Assembly: GCF_051020765.1 (NCBI RefSeq)
Contig: NC_134934.1
Span: forward strand, 15,018,001-15,082,000
Reading direction: 5' to 3'
Length of the DNA stretch: 64,000 nt
Origin: Lasioglossum baleicum
Lineage: Eukaryota > Arthropoda > Insecta > Hymenoptera > Halictidae
The notes under the pieces were generated by a model that did no database searches, was not told the origin of the DNA, and saw nothing but the letters and a program-made list of their open reading frames with translations. Shown here piece after piece: positions 1 to 10,309 of this stretch; the first letter of the stretch is position 1, and each line of letters starts with the position of its first letter. The translations under genes were made by a program, and so were the position numbers.

Positions 1-140
1 CGTTTTATTCTCTATTTAAATCTTTAAATTAAAATATACCTTTTTAAAACGTCCACCTTAGGACGTAACATACGGATATATTTAATAATGTAAGCAGTAT
101 TTTGAATAATGGTACAGAGTCACCATTCGAGTGCTAAGGG
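1..140. mobile_element. piggyBac-like MITE (family PB-2), cut by the window start
   Basis: The stretch ends in GAGTGCTAAGGG followed directly by TTAA at 141-144, the target site used by piggyBac elements. The interior shares ATATATTTAATAATGTAAGC with the second copy at 23069-23269, and the end is the inverse of that copy's left end, CCCTTTGCACTCG. No transposase frame is present, so this is a non-autonomous relic. The left end lies outside the window. Confidence 0.6.
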
Positions 141-144
141 TTAA

Positions 145-955
145 AATTCGTCAATTTATAGAAATATTTTCGTGAGACATTTTTTTCTTCCCTTCTTCAT
201 ATAATACAGGAACACCTTTCAACAAACATCAAAAAGAATCTAATCTCCTTGGTCAACGATCTAATACAATACCCGTTCTCTTTCGCGAGGATACAGCAAT
301 CCACTTTGCACTTTTCAATCCACTTACAAGGCTAAACTTTTTCTTCCGCTCGAAAAAAAAAAGAAAAGTTAGCTGCAACGGGAAAGGGCGTGGTGTAGGA
401 AACAAAGGGAATACCTGCCCTCTCTCAGAGTGGAGAGTTCAAATTAAAATACTCGATAGCCACCGAAAGCAACGTTACCACCTGGATACAAGTCGAAGAA
501 GCGACGTCGATAACAAGGTATTTCTTGTTCAGGGAGGTCAGGTATTAATTAGTTTCGTGCGGCACTGTCTCGTTATCACCTACGACCGGGAAACTTCCGG
601 TTGGCAGTGTATTTTCGCGTGGCTGTCGATTCGATCGCGGACAACTCATTAACAATTGGCGCGGCACGGTGTCGATGGCACGCGAACTTCGCAGTTCTGG
701 CCAGGGTGGATGAAAGTTTAATTAATGAGACGTGTCGTGGTGAATGGTGGCCGAATTTTGGTGGTGGGGAGGACTTCAGGTATTGTCCTTTACCATTTCG
801 GTGAAATTTAGTGGGATAATTGGTACACCTTATGGTGCCTTAGCGACTTAAAATTTTGAGGGATTATCTTGCAACCTCTAAAAGCATTGTTTTGCACACA
901 ATATCAATAAAAATTGGGGTCCGCTGAACCATGCGTGAGAATTTGAATATTTGAG
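145..955. other. Non-coding stretch, nothing recognised
   Basis: AT-rich sequence with a pyrimidine-rich patch near 180-205 and a short purine run near 350-370. A 67-codon frame at 601-804 resembles no protein I know and sits in a GC-richer patch, so I treat it as chance. Confidence 0.5.
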
Positions 956-1175
956 TAAAAAAAAATATATAAAAAAAACTTTTTGAAAACCACGCTTATA
1001 TTAAAATGCACTAAACAGGAGAAAATAATTTTTTTCCTGGGGTTCTCCCAAAAATTTAATATAAATTTAAATAAAATCATGACATTAGCGACTATAAAAA
1101 TAAATGCGTAGTCATTGCGAGTGTCATTGAGCGGTGTAATGGTTGAATATTGATAAATAGCGTTTATTACTTTTA

Positions 1176-1605
1176 CGTTCCGTAATTCGACGATGCCCGA
1201 ACGTATCATCCCTGATTTTCTTAAATAATAAATAATTAAATAATAAATAAACGTGTGATTTTAATAGCAAATAATAACTCTTTTTATTTAAATACAATTT
1301 TATTTCTTATTTGCAAATAAAAGATTATTTATTATTTGGATTGAGGTGGAAATCAAATAAATAGTTTTTGGTCTTCTCTTATTTCTTGTATTTTGTATAC
1401 ACAATGAACACGTACGCGTTTTTTGTCTGGTATAGCAACCCTGGTATAGCAGCTGTCTATAAGAAAATACAATTTAATTTATTATTTGTCAATAGAAATA
1501 ACTTTATTATTTTAAATAATAATTCATTTAGACTTGCTCAAATAATAAGTAATTATTTGCGTTCCGTAATTTGACGATGCCCGAACGTATCTACAATGAT
1601 TTTCA
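1176..1605. repeat. 45-bp direct repeats bracketing an AT-rich insert
   Basis: GACGATGCCCGAACGTATC and its flanks occur at 1176-1220 and again at 1560-1605 with few differences. Both copies run on to a shared TGATTTTC. The roughly 340 bp between them is very AT-rich, with runs of AATAATAAATAATTAAATAA and self-complementary segments. It could be a local duplication, an insertion with a long duplicated target, or the ends of a tiny LTR-like unit. The sequence does not decide between these. Confidence 0.5.
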
Positions 1606-1654
1606 ATCTTCTCGTCTCTCTCGTCCTCGCGAAGACTGTCCATTTTTTTCTCCT

Positions 1655-1840
1655 AGACGCAGTTTTTTTTTAAATTTGCTTTGTAATATTGCATTGTCAT
1701 CCAGTTCTGAGCTATGTTTAAAGATTGAAGTCTCTAGCTCATCGGGAAGTGGTTTAAAATTCGATTACAAGATTTGACGCATGCAACAACGACAACTCGG
1801 CAAGCTAATATAAGCGTGGTAAAATGAGACCAGAACGAAT
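1655..1840 (+). repeat. Dispersed repeat, copy A
   Basis: Shares CATCCAGTTCTGAGCTATGT, TCTCTAGCTCATCGGGAAG and AGCTAATATAAGCGTGGT with an inverted copy at 26555-26720. Shorter parts are shared with 46795-46945. The third copy has a GACA/GACG microsatellite in its middle, a pattern common near the 3' ends of insect retroelements. No clear coding sense is visible. Confidence 0.65.
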
Positions 1841-1950
1841 ATTCTTGAACGGTTTTTACGAAGGTAGACTGCTGCTGTTCAATTTTCTGTAACGTAATTA
1901 AGAGATAGGTACCAAATAAACCAAACGAAAAATCAAATCCGCAGTCGAGT

Positions 1951-4690
1951 TATAAATGTAGACGTGATACGAACTTTCATTGAAGTTGAAGGATGCTTAT
2001 TCAAAGAGTAACGGTTGGTGAAATGGCAAAGGAACGAGAAGTTAATTAGGCAGTCGAGGAAAAGTGCTGGAAAACAGGTTGGAACTGTTGTAATTAAAAT
2101 CTCCGAAATATTTCAAGGGACTCGTAGGAATACGTGTCCAACGCAAGCTGCTACCCTTAAGCAGGATTAATCGAGCGCAAGCGCCATTACGCGGCGCAGC
2201 TCGCTAGGCGATAATCACTTGGCAATTAACTAATAAGCCTATAGGCAGGTACGCAGCTGTCGTGCGACTTACGATTGTTCAGCTTATCCGCACGCTATAG
2301 CGGATTATCATGCATCCATTATTGATGGAACGACACCATTTTTCTGTCTTCTAACTAATTTTTATTTTTCATAAAGATCAATACAATACAATACGAGATA
2401 AAATATATGTATTAACAAAATGGGACAATAGACTCATTTCTCTTCGAATTGAAAGAATTAACTTCTGCCACCCTCTTCGATTCCCAATTTTCCCAATTTT
2501 CTCCAGCAAATAGAAGCTTCGAGGAAGTGAATCGAAGACACAAGGGAGTCGAAGAAAATCCGAAGAATCGTGCTGGATCGTTAGGCGATGTCTGAAAGCC
2601 GCGACGGATAAATATTTAGGGGTGTTGGTAAATCGGGGGTGGGTTGAGAGGAGACAAGGAAGTGGCGTCCGTCAGCGAAACTTTCAGCGCTTATTTAATT
2701 TGCCCGCCGGCCGAGAACGGCGGAAATCGAAACGCGGGGGTGAGAAAGACGAGAGGGTGAAGTTGGGGGTGGAACGGCATAATCTAGTTGGTTCCCCGGG
2801 AATTTCGTTCGTCTCTTAGTGGCCAATATCGAGGCACTTTCTTACGGACTTCAATCCAAAAGTTGGTTAGCTCCAGAAACATTTTAGGTACGAAATTATG
2901 TGCAATAGGTGGCGCCAAATTCGCGTAATCTTCTCTCTATTTTAAATCTGCAATCTAACGATAAATAAGAGGTAGAGATAGAATATATAATTTTTTGGTG
3001 CACACTCAGGGTAGTTCATGGGTGAGGATCGAGGGTGTAGACGCTGCCATACTCGATAAACTATACGAGAATCGAAAGACATAGTACCTGGGACTCGCAC
3101 AATAAGGGTGAAGAAGAATTCTAGGATCCTTCTCCGGCCGGGGAAATGCATTTTCATTGAAACAGATTGTACGAGCCTGTATCGAGCAGGTGCTTGTTTT
3201 CGAGAGAGCAAATCTCTCTTTCCCTCCTACTCCTTCTTCGCCAGAATACGCTGGCGAACAACCCCTCTTCGTCATTTAATCAGACGTCCTTGTTGATTAC
3301 GCGCGGGACGATCGAGGAAACGGATTTAGAAATTTATTGGATCCATTCGTTGCCCGAGGGATGGAGTTCTCTGCTTCTAGCTGGATTTCTGTTCGGACTA
3401 ATTTTTATAAATTAATTTAGTGCTCGGGTCGAATTTATTTTGGGATATGTTCCTGTTGGTCATTGTCAATGTATAATGTCCTTTCTGAAATTGAAACTAG
3501 GAGATCAGAAGCTATCGAAATACAAGCTGACATAAATGTGTTGGGAATATTGTGCAACAAATTTATCAAGATGAACCGATATAATTGTATACAAAAATTG
3601 GTTGGACCCATTTATTGTCCAAAATACGATGCACCTTGTGGTTATATATTTGGACTGTTTGTATATAATAATTTATTGTGGGCTGCATTTAAAACATTGT
3701 AGGTGGACTGCAATTTATATCTTTCATTGTGCATTTTATTACCATGTTACTATTATCCTCTTTTCTCTATTCATTATTGTAAACCTGCAGTGGAAAGTTC
3801 AAACTGATTTTTCTCCGGATTTTCAGCAAGTGTGCAAATGAAAATATTATTTATTGAGATAGACTCATATAGCAATTTATTTAATACACAGATTATCAAA
3901 ATTCGTGTCGGTAGATATCGATCTAAAAATTGGATCAAAGCACTGTCACTCAAGAAATGAGAAACTCTAGTAAGAACGAAGTCCAAATGAATGAATTCTT
4001 CGCAGCGTTTAAAAATCACGTTTAACTACTAGATCTTCCTTAACAAAAAAGGAGAAAAAACGGGAAATCCCAATGCGGTCCATTTCGAAGCGACACGACG
4101 GGTTCAACGAAATCGATAACGTTCGTTAGCCCCGGATGATTAGGTCGCACGACAGCCAGAGTCGTGTTCCTAGCAGTACGCATCTGTATATGCATGTATG
4201 TATGTAGCTGTATGTATGCGCGTGTATCGCTGAACAGTGATTATACTAAATGAACCACCAAGTGTACAAACTGACGGTCTACGCAAGATTGGATAAACAG
4301 ACTCCGGGATCCATTCGTGCGTTATCTTTCGGTTTGTTGATCCAAAATCTGAGCCCTGTTCCCGGAGCCAGATTGAAACGCAGCCTTTGCGAACCCAGTG
4401 CACATAGATCACGACGGGTCTCCGTGCCCCACATCGAAATCGATGCGGGGCTGGGCGCTGCTTTATGATTCGCAACGCGTTATGGCTTGGAAATATCTTC
4501 GCGAAAAGAACAAGGCAAACAAGGTATCGTCCCATGACAAAACACAATTCGATATGCAGTAACCTCTTCGGGTTAATATTTCAAGAAATAATTCAGGGAC
4601 AAAGTTTTTAATTGGAAGACCAAAAAGAAAAATTTAAAAGGAAAATTCTCACTAAAATTCTGTGGAGACTCTACATATAAGAACGTACCC
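1951..4690. other. Non-coding stretch with short unrecognised open frames
   Basis: Mixed composition: GC-richer around 2160-2300, 2600-2820 and 4080-4460, and AT-rich elsewhere. An AT-rich 79-codon frame at 3463-3702 is the only one not explained by high GC, and I do not recognise it. TGTATGTATGTA-type simple sequence lies near 4185-4215. No transposon ends or RNA genes seen. Confidence 0.4.
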
Positions 4691-5135
4691 TTTTTCATGA
4701 TTAAAAGATCCTCATAGAAAATTCAATTGCACTAGGCTCCTATACACATTCATCATTAGACAGCGGATTTTCTGCATTTGTCGTAAAAATGAGAAAGTGC
4801 AACGTAAAACAGTAAAATTTTCCATCTAATATTAAACATATTAAGAAGGAAGATTTTTATTTTTCACAAAGATCCGCTGTCTTTCATCAGATTCATCATC
4901 AAGTAAAATTTCTATTGAAACGATTTTGAAAGGAATTCAGAGTAATGCAAGAAAATATGTGTTTCTATACATGTTTATGATTAAGCTCCTATTCACACGA
5001 TTTTTAAAGGAATCCAGCATATTGCAAGAAAGTATAAGTTTCTGTACAAATTCATCATTGAGTAGGGGCTCCATTGAAACAATTTCTAAAAGAATCTAGT
5101 ATATTGCGAAAATATGTGTTTCCTGCAACATTCAG
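4691..5135. repeat. Degenerate tandem repeat of about 80 bp, interrupted by a family-T MITE
   Basis: Units built from TTCATCATTGAGTAGGGGCT, then AAACAATTTYTAAAGGAATC, then TATTGCAAGAAAATATGTGT recur about four times. Alignable points at 4921, 4998 and 5080 give periods of 77 and 82 bp. The first unit is split by the MITE at 4757-4883. It is a minisatellite-scale array; I see no coding sense. Confidence 0.6.
4757..4883 (-). mobile_element. Family-T MITE, internally deleted copy
   Basis: Begins TAGACAGCGGATTTTCTGCA and ends AAGATCCGCTGTCT, so both inverted ends are present in only 127 bp. TTCATCA lies on both sides, but the host tandem array also contains that word, so it cannot be called a target duplication. 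Orientation is set by the ATCTTTATGC-type end being on the right. Confidence 0.75.
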
Positions 5136-6012
5136 ATTCCTACTACAACTTGTAAGAGAACAAGGCACACGCAATAAAATACACCAACAAATTTTCCGAT
5201 TTCCAATTCCTGTAAAAAAACACTCCAAACCTGCTCCAACGTCACCATGAAAATTCCACAACGTATCACACGAAATCGAAACAATTTTTTCCGGAGCTCT
5301 GACAGTACACAGGTGCGTGTAAACTTCTCTAACAGAAAGTAAACATAAAATCGAAACGAGGTTCGCCATTTATCAACGAATATTCTTCGCAAGTTTCAGA
5401 GTACCGTTTCCCTCGAGTTGTTCAAGTTTTTGTTTGGTGTTTTAATAATAGAAAATCCAGCGAACAGTTCGTTTGCTAATGTTTTCGTAAACGGAGCTGT
5501 ACGAGGTCGGAAAATCGTGAAATATTTCTGAGCAAGGGATTCTCCGATGGCCTTCTTGTAAATATTATCCGCAAGGCGGCCGTTTCCCTTCGTGAAACCG
5601 ATCGTTCATTGTGATCAACGGCGTGTACCAAACGCGTCTATATCTATACTATACCATAATAGTTGTACAGTCGACGAGGATGTTACGTGCCCCCTTGAAA
5701 ACGCGCTTTTATCGATCGCGCTCCTCTCGAATCGAATATGCAACGTTTTTCGCCGCTGGAAATTCATACGACGACGCGCAGCGAGCGAATTTCTCGCGAA
5801 ACCTTTCAAATATTCATGCCGCTCGTCACCTTCCTTCCGACGAAACTTTTTCGACCAGCCGATACGAAATCGGAGGGATCAACCATGCCCCTGTTAGATC
5901 CTGCGCTGCAGCTTTAATGCATCCTGCACTTGCTTCAGCTGCAGCTCACCTTTTAACTCTGAGCGATTTTTTAATTACGAAACTCAAGTCGATTTCAGAT
6001 TACGGAAATCGT
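5136..6012. other. Non-coding stretch, nothing recognised
   Basis: AT-rich to about 5500, then a GC- and CpG-richer block at 5580-5960 that produces overlapping open frames on both strands. Frames open on both strands over the same bases suggest composition rather than coding. Confidence 0.4.
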
Positions 6013-6212
6013 TAGACAGCGGATCTTTATGCAAGATAAAATGTTTATACATAATTTGCATGGAAATATGAAGCTAGATAAAGATTTATCTCTTGTGTAA
6101 ATCATTTTAATCGATTGAAAATAACGTTTTCGTATTTTTACATTTTTTTAAATTTTACAGTGTTAACTTTCACCTACTGATTCTTGTCGTAAATGCATCA
6201 AATCTGCTGATA
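6013..6212 (+). mobile_element. Family-T MITE, full length (200 bp)
   Basis: Starts TAGACAGCGGATCTTTATGC and ends GCATCAAATCTGCTGATA. The interior TTTGCATGGAAATATGAAGC, TTGTGTAAATCATTTTAAT and TTCACCTACTGATT closely match the copies at 10140 and 53635. There is no coding capacity. A TA at each end fits Tc1/mariner-type target choice. It serves as the reference copy of the family in this window. Confidence 0.8.
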
Positions 6213-7945
6213 GAGCAATAATAAATGCATGAAAATTACAGAAACTGATACTATGAATACGACGGAAATAATTTACTCAAACTCGACTTGACTAGGTTGT
6301 ATGTCTTTGGGATGTTGCATATAAAATGTTCTTCGCGAATTTTGCCTGTATAATGTTCTGCTGTTGCCGCAGTTATTATTAGATGCACTACAGACAATTT
6401 TACTGAAGTTTAAAGTGGTTTTCACGTGACTCTTGGATTACAGGAAGTCGTAATACCAGAAAGAAGTATCTGCTCGACTACGGTTTCTATAAATTAGATC
6501 GTAAAACTTCATGCTCTCAGAGAACTGTGTACTGTTGGTTGATACTATGTATATGATCAACAACACTGTATTGGAACTGAAAAACATGAATATGTTTTGT
6601 ACTTCAATCCGAGGAAACAATGAATTTCCTGAAAATCCCTGACTGCAACGAAACATCCTCAATTTGTCTTCGCGAGCGCACGTTTTTTGTGCAGTCGCGA
6701 CGCCATAAATGCGCAAAGGTCCGCAGTCTAATTACCCATCGCCTCGGCGGGTCTCCGCGAGAACGTACGCGCCTGCATTCAATTAAAACTTCCGTAAAAA
6801 ACCGTCGGTATTTCTTGCAACGTCTTTTTTAAGTTCTACCCGGTGTTCGCTAATTAAAAGGCCAGGTTCGAGCAGCAATAAGAAGATAAAAGTTTCTGGA
6901 ACGAGCAAACATGGCGCCGTGCCATCCGTGCTAATCGGGATCGTTCCAGCAACAGCAAGCAGCAGCACACAAGAAACAAGAAATTCATCAGAGAGAGAGA
7001 GTGAGAGAGATGGAGGAACATGATCGTACGACTCTCGCGGAAAGCCTGAAAATATTTCGAAACGTTATCCAGCGGCCGGTTCGTGTCAGCGAGTAATTTG
7101 CGAGGAGCTCTTAACAGAGCCGTGTGCGAATTTCCATCGATAATTTCTGCGAGCGGGCCACGCGAATCGACGCACCTGCAAATATAAGGGCGGGTTGCGC
7201 TCGGCAGAAATTTTGTCACTGTGTAAATTGCGCGTACGCTGTATACAATTTGCGAAACTTTTTTCAAATAGATCTCTGAGGAATTTTATTTTGATTTGAA
7301 TTTTTGATAGGAAATTTTGCTCCCATATTTCTACTGTCAGAGGCAACCACAATCGATTTTCATCGACATCATTTTCAAACCCTTGCCCCATTTTATACAT
7401 AGTCTAACAAATGTGAATATTACGCCTTTCTGTTTAAATGAAATTAAGACAAATGTAGCCGTACAAAATATATGAATTTTCTTTTCTCTTCTACGACATT
7501 TTTCGGGATAAAGACGTTTTAGTCACTACGACTGTGAAGAAAACGTTACGGCAAGGGGTTAATTGCTCTCACCAAGTGATTGTAGAATTGATTGTGCATG
7601 TATTGGAGCCTCTCTCTCTCTGACGAGTATTTTAAAGGCACCAGAATAAGATGGAGAAAGTTCTGAGGAAGACTGGCTTTTCGCGGGTACTCTGGGCTCG
7701 CGTGTCGTTCGCATAGATTTTTTCCTCGGCCATAGACCCCTGGCCGGCGATTCTAATAAATTTGCACGATGCACTGGGAACGCCTACTCACGAAGTCGTC
7801 GGACGCTTTATCGCCGAAGGAGCCTTTTCGAATATTACTTGGTTGTTCGTGTCATTCAATCTCCATAAATTTGGCCGCGGCTAAGGCCGAGCCCCTGGCG
7901 AAAATTTCACGCCTCCGTGACTATCGTTATCTACACAGGTCGTAA
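6213..7945. other. Non-coding stretch with a GA microsatellite
   Basis: GA-rich simple sequence lies at 6990-7010. GC-rich CpG patches occur at 6700-6780 and 7030-7220, the latter with one GGGCGGG word at 7189-7195. No recognisable gene. AAGGGGTTAATT near 7554 resembles a lone piggyBac end beside TTAA, but no partner end was found. Confidence 0.4.
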
Positions 7946-7947
7946 TA

Positions 7948-8060
7948 CAGGGTGGTCCATCTAAATATCTCCTTTATTTTTCATTCAAGGATTTAATTAA
8001 TGAAACCAAAACTGGAAATTTTCTCAGACATTTGTCAATTTAAGTCGAGTAATTTGTTAC
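7948..8060 (+). mobile_element. End of a CAGGGTGGTCC-family element
   Basis: CAGGGTGGTCCATCTAAATA after a TA dinucleotide matches the ends at 63793 and (inverted) 27321, and is followed by TCTCCTT as in those copies. The opposite end is not found nearby, so the element is truncated or decayed. The right boundary is arbitrary. Confidence 0.55.
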
Positions 8061-8326
8061 GTCCGGAGACTTTATTCTCAATGGAGAATCGGAATCGATT
8101 TTTCGTTTTAGCGGTGTACAATGATCATTTTTATATTCTTTGCGGCATACATCTCGAACAGTTATTTATAGCGAAAGATTCCGCGAACAAATTTCCCGTC
8201 GCTTCCCAAACGGTCTGCTGAAAGCGTCCAAATAAACACGTCGTGCACAGAAACGTTCCCGATCGGTGCAACGTTAACTGGGTCGTGAGAAAAATGAAAA
8301 GCGTTCAAGTCTCTACCTGTACTCAC
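8061..8326. other. Candidate intron downstream of the 43-nt exon
   Basis: No feature of its own. On the - strand it lies directly after the GTGAGT donor of the exon candidate at 8327-8369. Confidence 0.3.
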
Positions 8327-8369
8327 CGATCTTCGGTATGTTCCTGTCATGATTTCCCTCGGTGGAAAA
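8327..8369 (-). CDS. Candidate 43-nt internal exon
   Basis: Read on the - strand, a strong acceptor (TGCTTCCTTTTATGTTTCAG) is followed by 43 nt and then by a near-consensus donor (TCG|GTGAGTAC). Two frames stay open: one gives FSTEGNHDRNIPKI and continues with a split codon, the other gives FPPREIMTGTYRRS. I do not recognise either as a family. The fit of both splice sites around so short a segment is what supports it. No neighbouring exon was found, so it could be chance or a rarely used exon. If real, the gene runs right to left. Confidence 0.35.
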
Positions 8370-9258
8370 CTGAAACATAAAAGGAAGCATAATTACCTTA
8401 ATGATCGCAAGTATCGCCTTCGATCGCTTTCTCTAATACGATTTACTATCCTCCGGAATAGTTTGAACACTTTCGCAAATTCTAATTATCCAAAATAAAT
8501 ATATATCTAAAATAATTATATAAAATCATCCTAATTACATAAAATCATTCTAATTATTATAATTTTAATTTTAAAGCTTGAAGTCTCTGCTTACTAGATC
8601 GTGAGAAAATTATTGTGTCTTCAAACTTTCAAATGAATCTAGATTTCTGGTTGTACGAATTTTTCTCACGAAATTACAATAGTTTGAGTATTCACAATTT
8701 TTCGACTATCAAAAATTTTTATGTTCAAACACCTTTCGGACATTTCGTGTCTGTATAAATATATTTTTCCTCCGTTAATGGCCAGTATCCGATGTACTGT
8801 ACCGCGAAGGAGCCAAATGGATTGGGCCGAAAGCTTTTAGCATGGGATACGATTCTGCCGGGAAAGAGAATTTATCGGTTTCTCGACGGTGAGAGTGATT
8901 CCCCGTAATAAAGTATTGTCGTTGTGGTGTTTCACGCGTACCAACAAACCCTTGCACAACGATTCAGCTCTGCACGGGTAGTTTCTAACGCATCACAACA
9001 GCAACTCTCCGAGTTTTCGCAGGGATTTTTCGCTTTATCCAATAAATTTTTCCGTGGAATTTTTATTGGCGCCAATCTGAGAGCTGTCGGGGTAACTGAT
9101 ACATCCTAAACCCCACTGTTTAAAAACCCCGTCACAAAAAAAACCGGCAAGCGCATTGTTCGTTAAAATTGTACTCGTTTAACGAGCATATAAAACAGTT
9201 GGTTCAAAAATCTTCATCTACCTCTGGTTTTTCCATTAAAGTCTGCAATTACTTAATA
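8370..9258. other. Non-coding, AT-rich
   Basis: AT-rich from 8460 to 8760, with moderate GC from 8770 to 9060. No transposon end or convincing coding frame seen. Confidence 0.4.
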
Positions 9259-9260
9259 TA

Positions 9261-9334
9261 TTAGGTTGAAAAGAAAGCTCTTGCGGTTTTTATTATAAAA
9301 AATCAAAATAACAAAAACTTTCTTCGCGACCTAA
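9261..9334 (+). mobile_element. Small mariner-like palindromic MITE
   Basis: A 74-bp imperfect palindrome, TTAGGTTGAAAAGAAAGCTC to CTTTCTTCGCGACCTAA, flanked by TA on both sides. The GCGGTTTTTATTATAAAA core is shared, inverted, with the copy at 56229-56307. The end sequence resembles mariner-type terminal repeats. It has no coding capacity. Confidence 0.7.
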
Positions 9335-10139
9335 TATTTGTGTAAACATTATTAAATAGATATGCTGAATGTATTTCAACTGGCGAAGAAAATTTTTGCT
9401 GAAACGTTCGACATAATTTGGTAGGACACAGTTACAGGTTTGAAATAATAAACAGGGAGAGAAGACAATGTCTTGGCAAAAATAGTAATGGATTTAAAAA
9501 ATTCGTGACCGGTGACTTCGACACAGTTCAAGCGCTAATCGCCCCAGTTCGCAAACTCGCGGAAACATCTCGCCTCCTCCAACGAAATGCTTCGTTATGC
9601 ACGGGAATCATTATTTCTCTTTATACCTCGTTAACACGGCACCATCCACGAGGAACATTTCCTCGAGATCTTTCTGGGATCCTTTCTCGGACGATTCCGA
9701 GGCAGCTAACGTTTCTCTGAAAGGGGATCTCTCCGTTTTTCCGAAAGTAAAGCAAGTTTATTCGGGCGACTTCGTCCGGGAAATAGCAAACAGTAAAAAA
9801 CAAGAAAGAGAGGAAGAGAATTCGGCAGTCGTTCCTCTTGGCAAGAAATTCCTCGTAACGAGAGCTGTGTCTCGAGATAGAAGAAGAACAGGAAGGATCG
9901 ATGGATCTTCGGGAAGGTAGCCGCTCGTCGTTCGATCCACGAATTCTGATTAAATCGCACGTGTAACCTATTTCGGAAGTGTTCGGATTTGTTCGAGTTT
10001 ATGGTTCTTTCGCGGGATGCGGTAAAAAAGAAATGGATGAGAGATCGCATCCTTCAAGGATATCTGCAGTAGTGTGGGTGCACTGGTTAAATCGGAAAAC
10101 TATCTGGAAATAATGATAAATGACGAAAATCAGGAAGAA
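9335..10139. other. Non-coding stretch, nothing recognised
   Basis: Moderate GC, with open frames on both strands at 9420-9940 that overlap each other and match no family I know. Confidence 0.4.
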
Positions 10140-10309
10140 ACATTTATGCAAAATAAAATTTTTATACATCATTTGCATGGAAATTCTTGTGTAAATCATT
10201 TTAATTGATTGAGAATAACGTCTCCGTATTTTTACGTTTTCTAAACGTTTTTACTGTTTCACGTTTCACCTACTGATGTCTGTCACAAACGCATAAAATC
10301 CGGTGTCTA
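10140..10309 (+). mobile_element. Family-T MITE with a worn left end
   Basis: Internal words ATCATTTGCATGGAAAT, TTGTGTAAATCATTTTAAT, GTTTCACCTACTGATG and the end ACGCATAAAATCCGGTGTCT follow the reference copy. The first 15 or so bases of the left end are missing or mutated. Part of the interior present at 6013-6212 is absent. Confidence 0.7.

Larger units (their letters stand above)
956..1950 (-). repeat. Degenerate composite repeat related to 26479-27255, inverted
   Basis: Three pieces occur in the mirror order of the nested element at 26479-27255. They are a half foldback arm at 956-1107 (CCACGCTTATATTAAAATGC), a dispersed repeat at 1655-1840 (CTCTAGCTCATCGGGAAG), and a worn family-T end at 1936-1948 (AAATCCGCAGTCGA). 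The middle differs from the other copy and holds an AT-rich block between two direct repeats. This looks like a decayed, rearranged non-autonomous element. The boundaries are approximate. Confidence 0.45.

Noticed and set aside
6862..6875. GGTTCGAGCAGC, reminiscent of a tRNA B-box
   Set aside because: No matching A-box, acceptor stem or cloverleaf around it.
7554..7564. AAGGGGTTAATT as a piggyBac end
   Set aside because: No inverted partner or second copy found.
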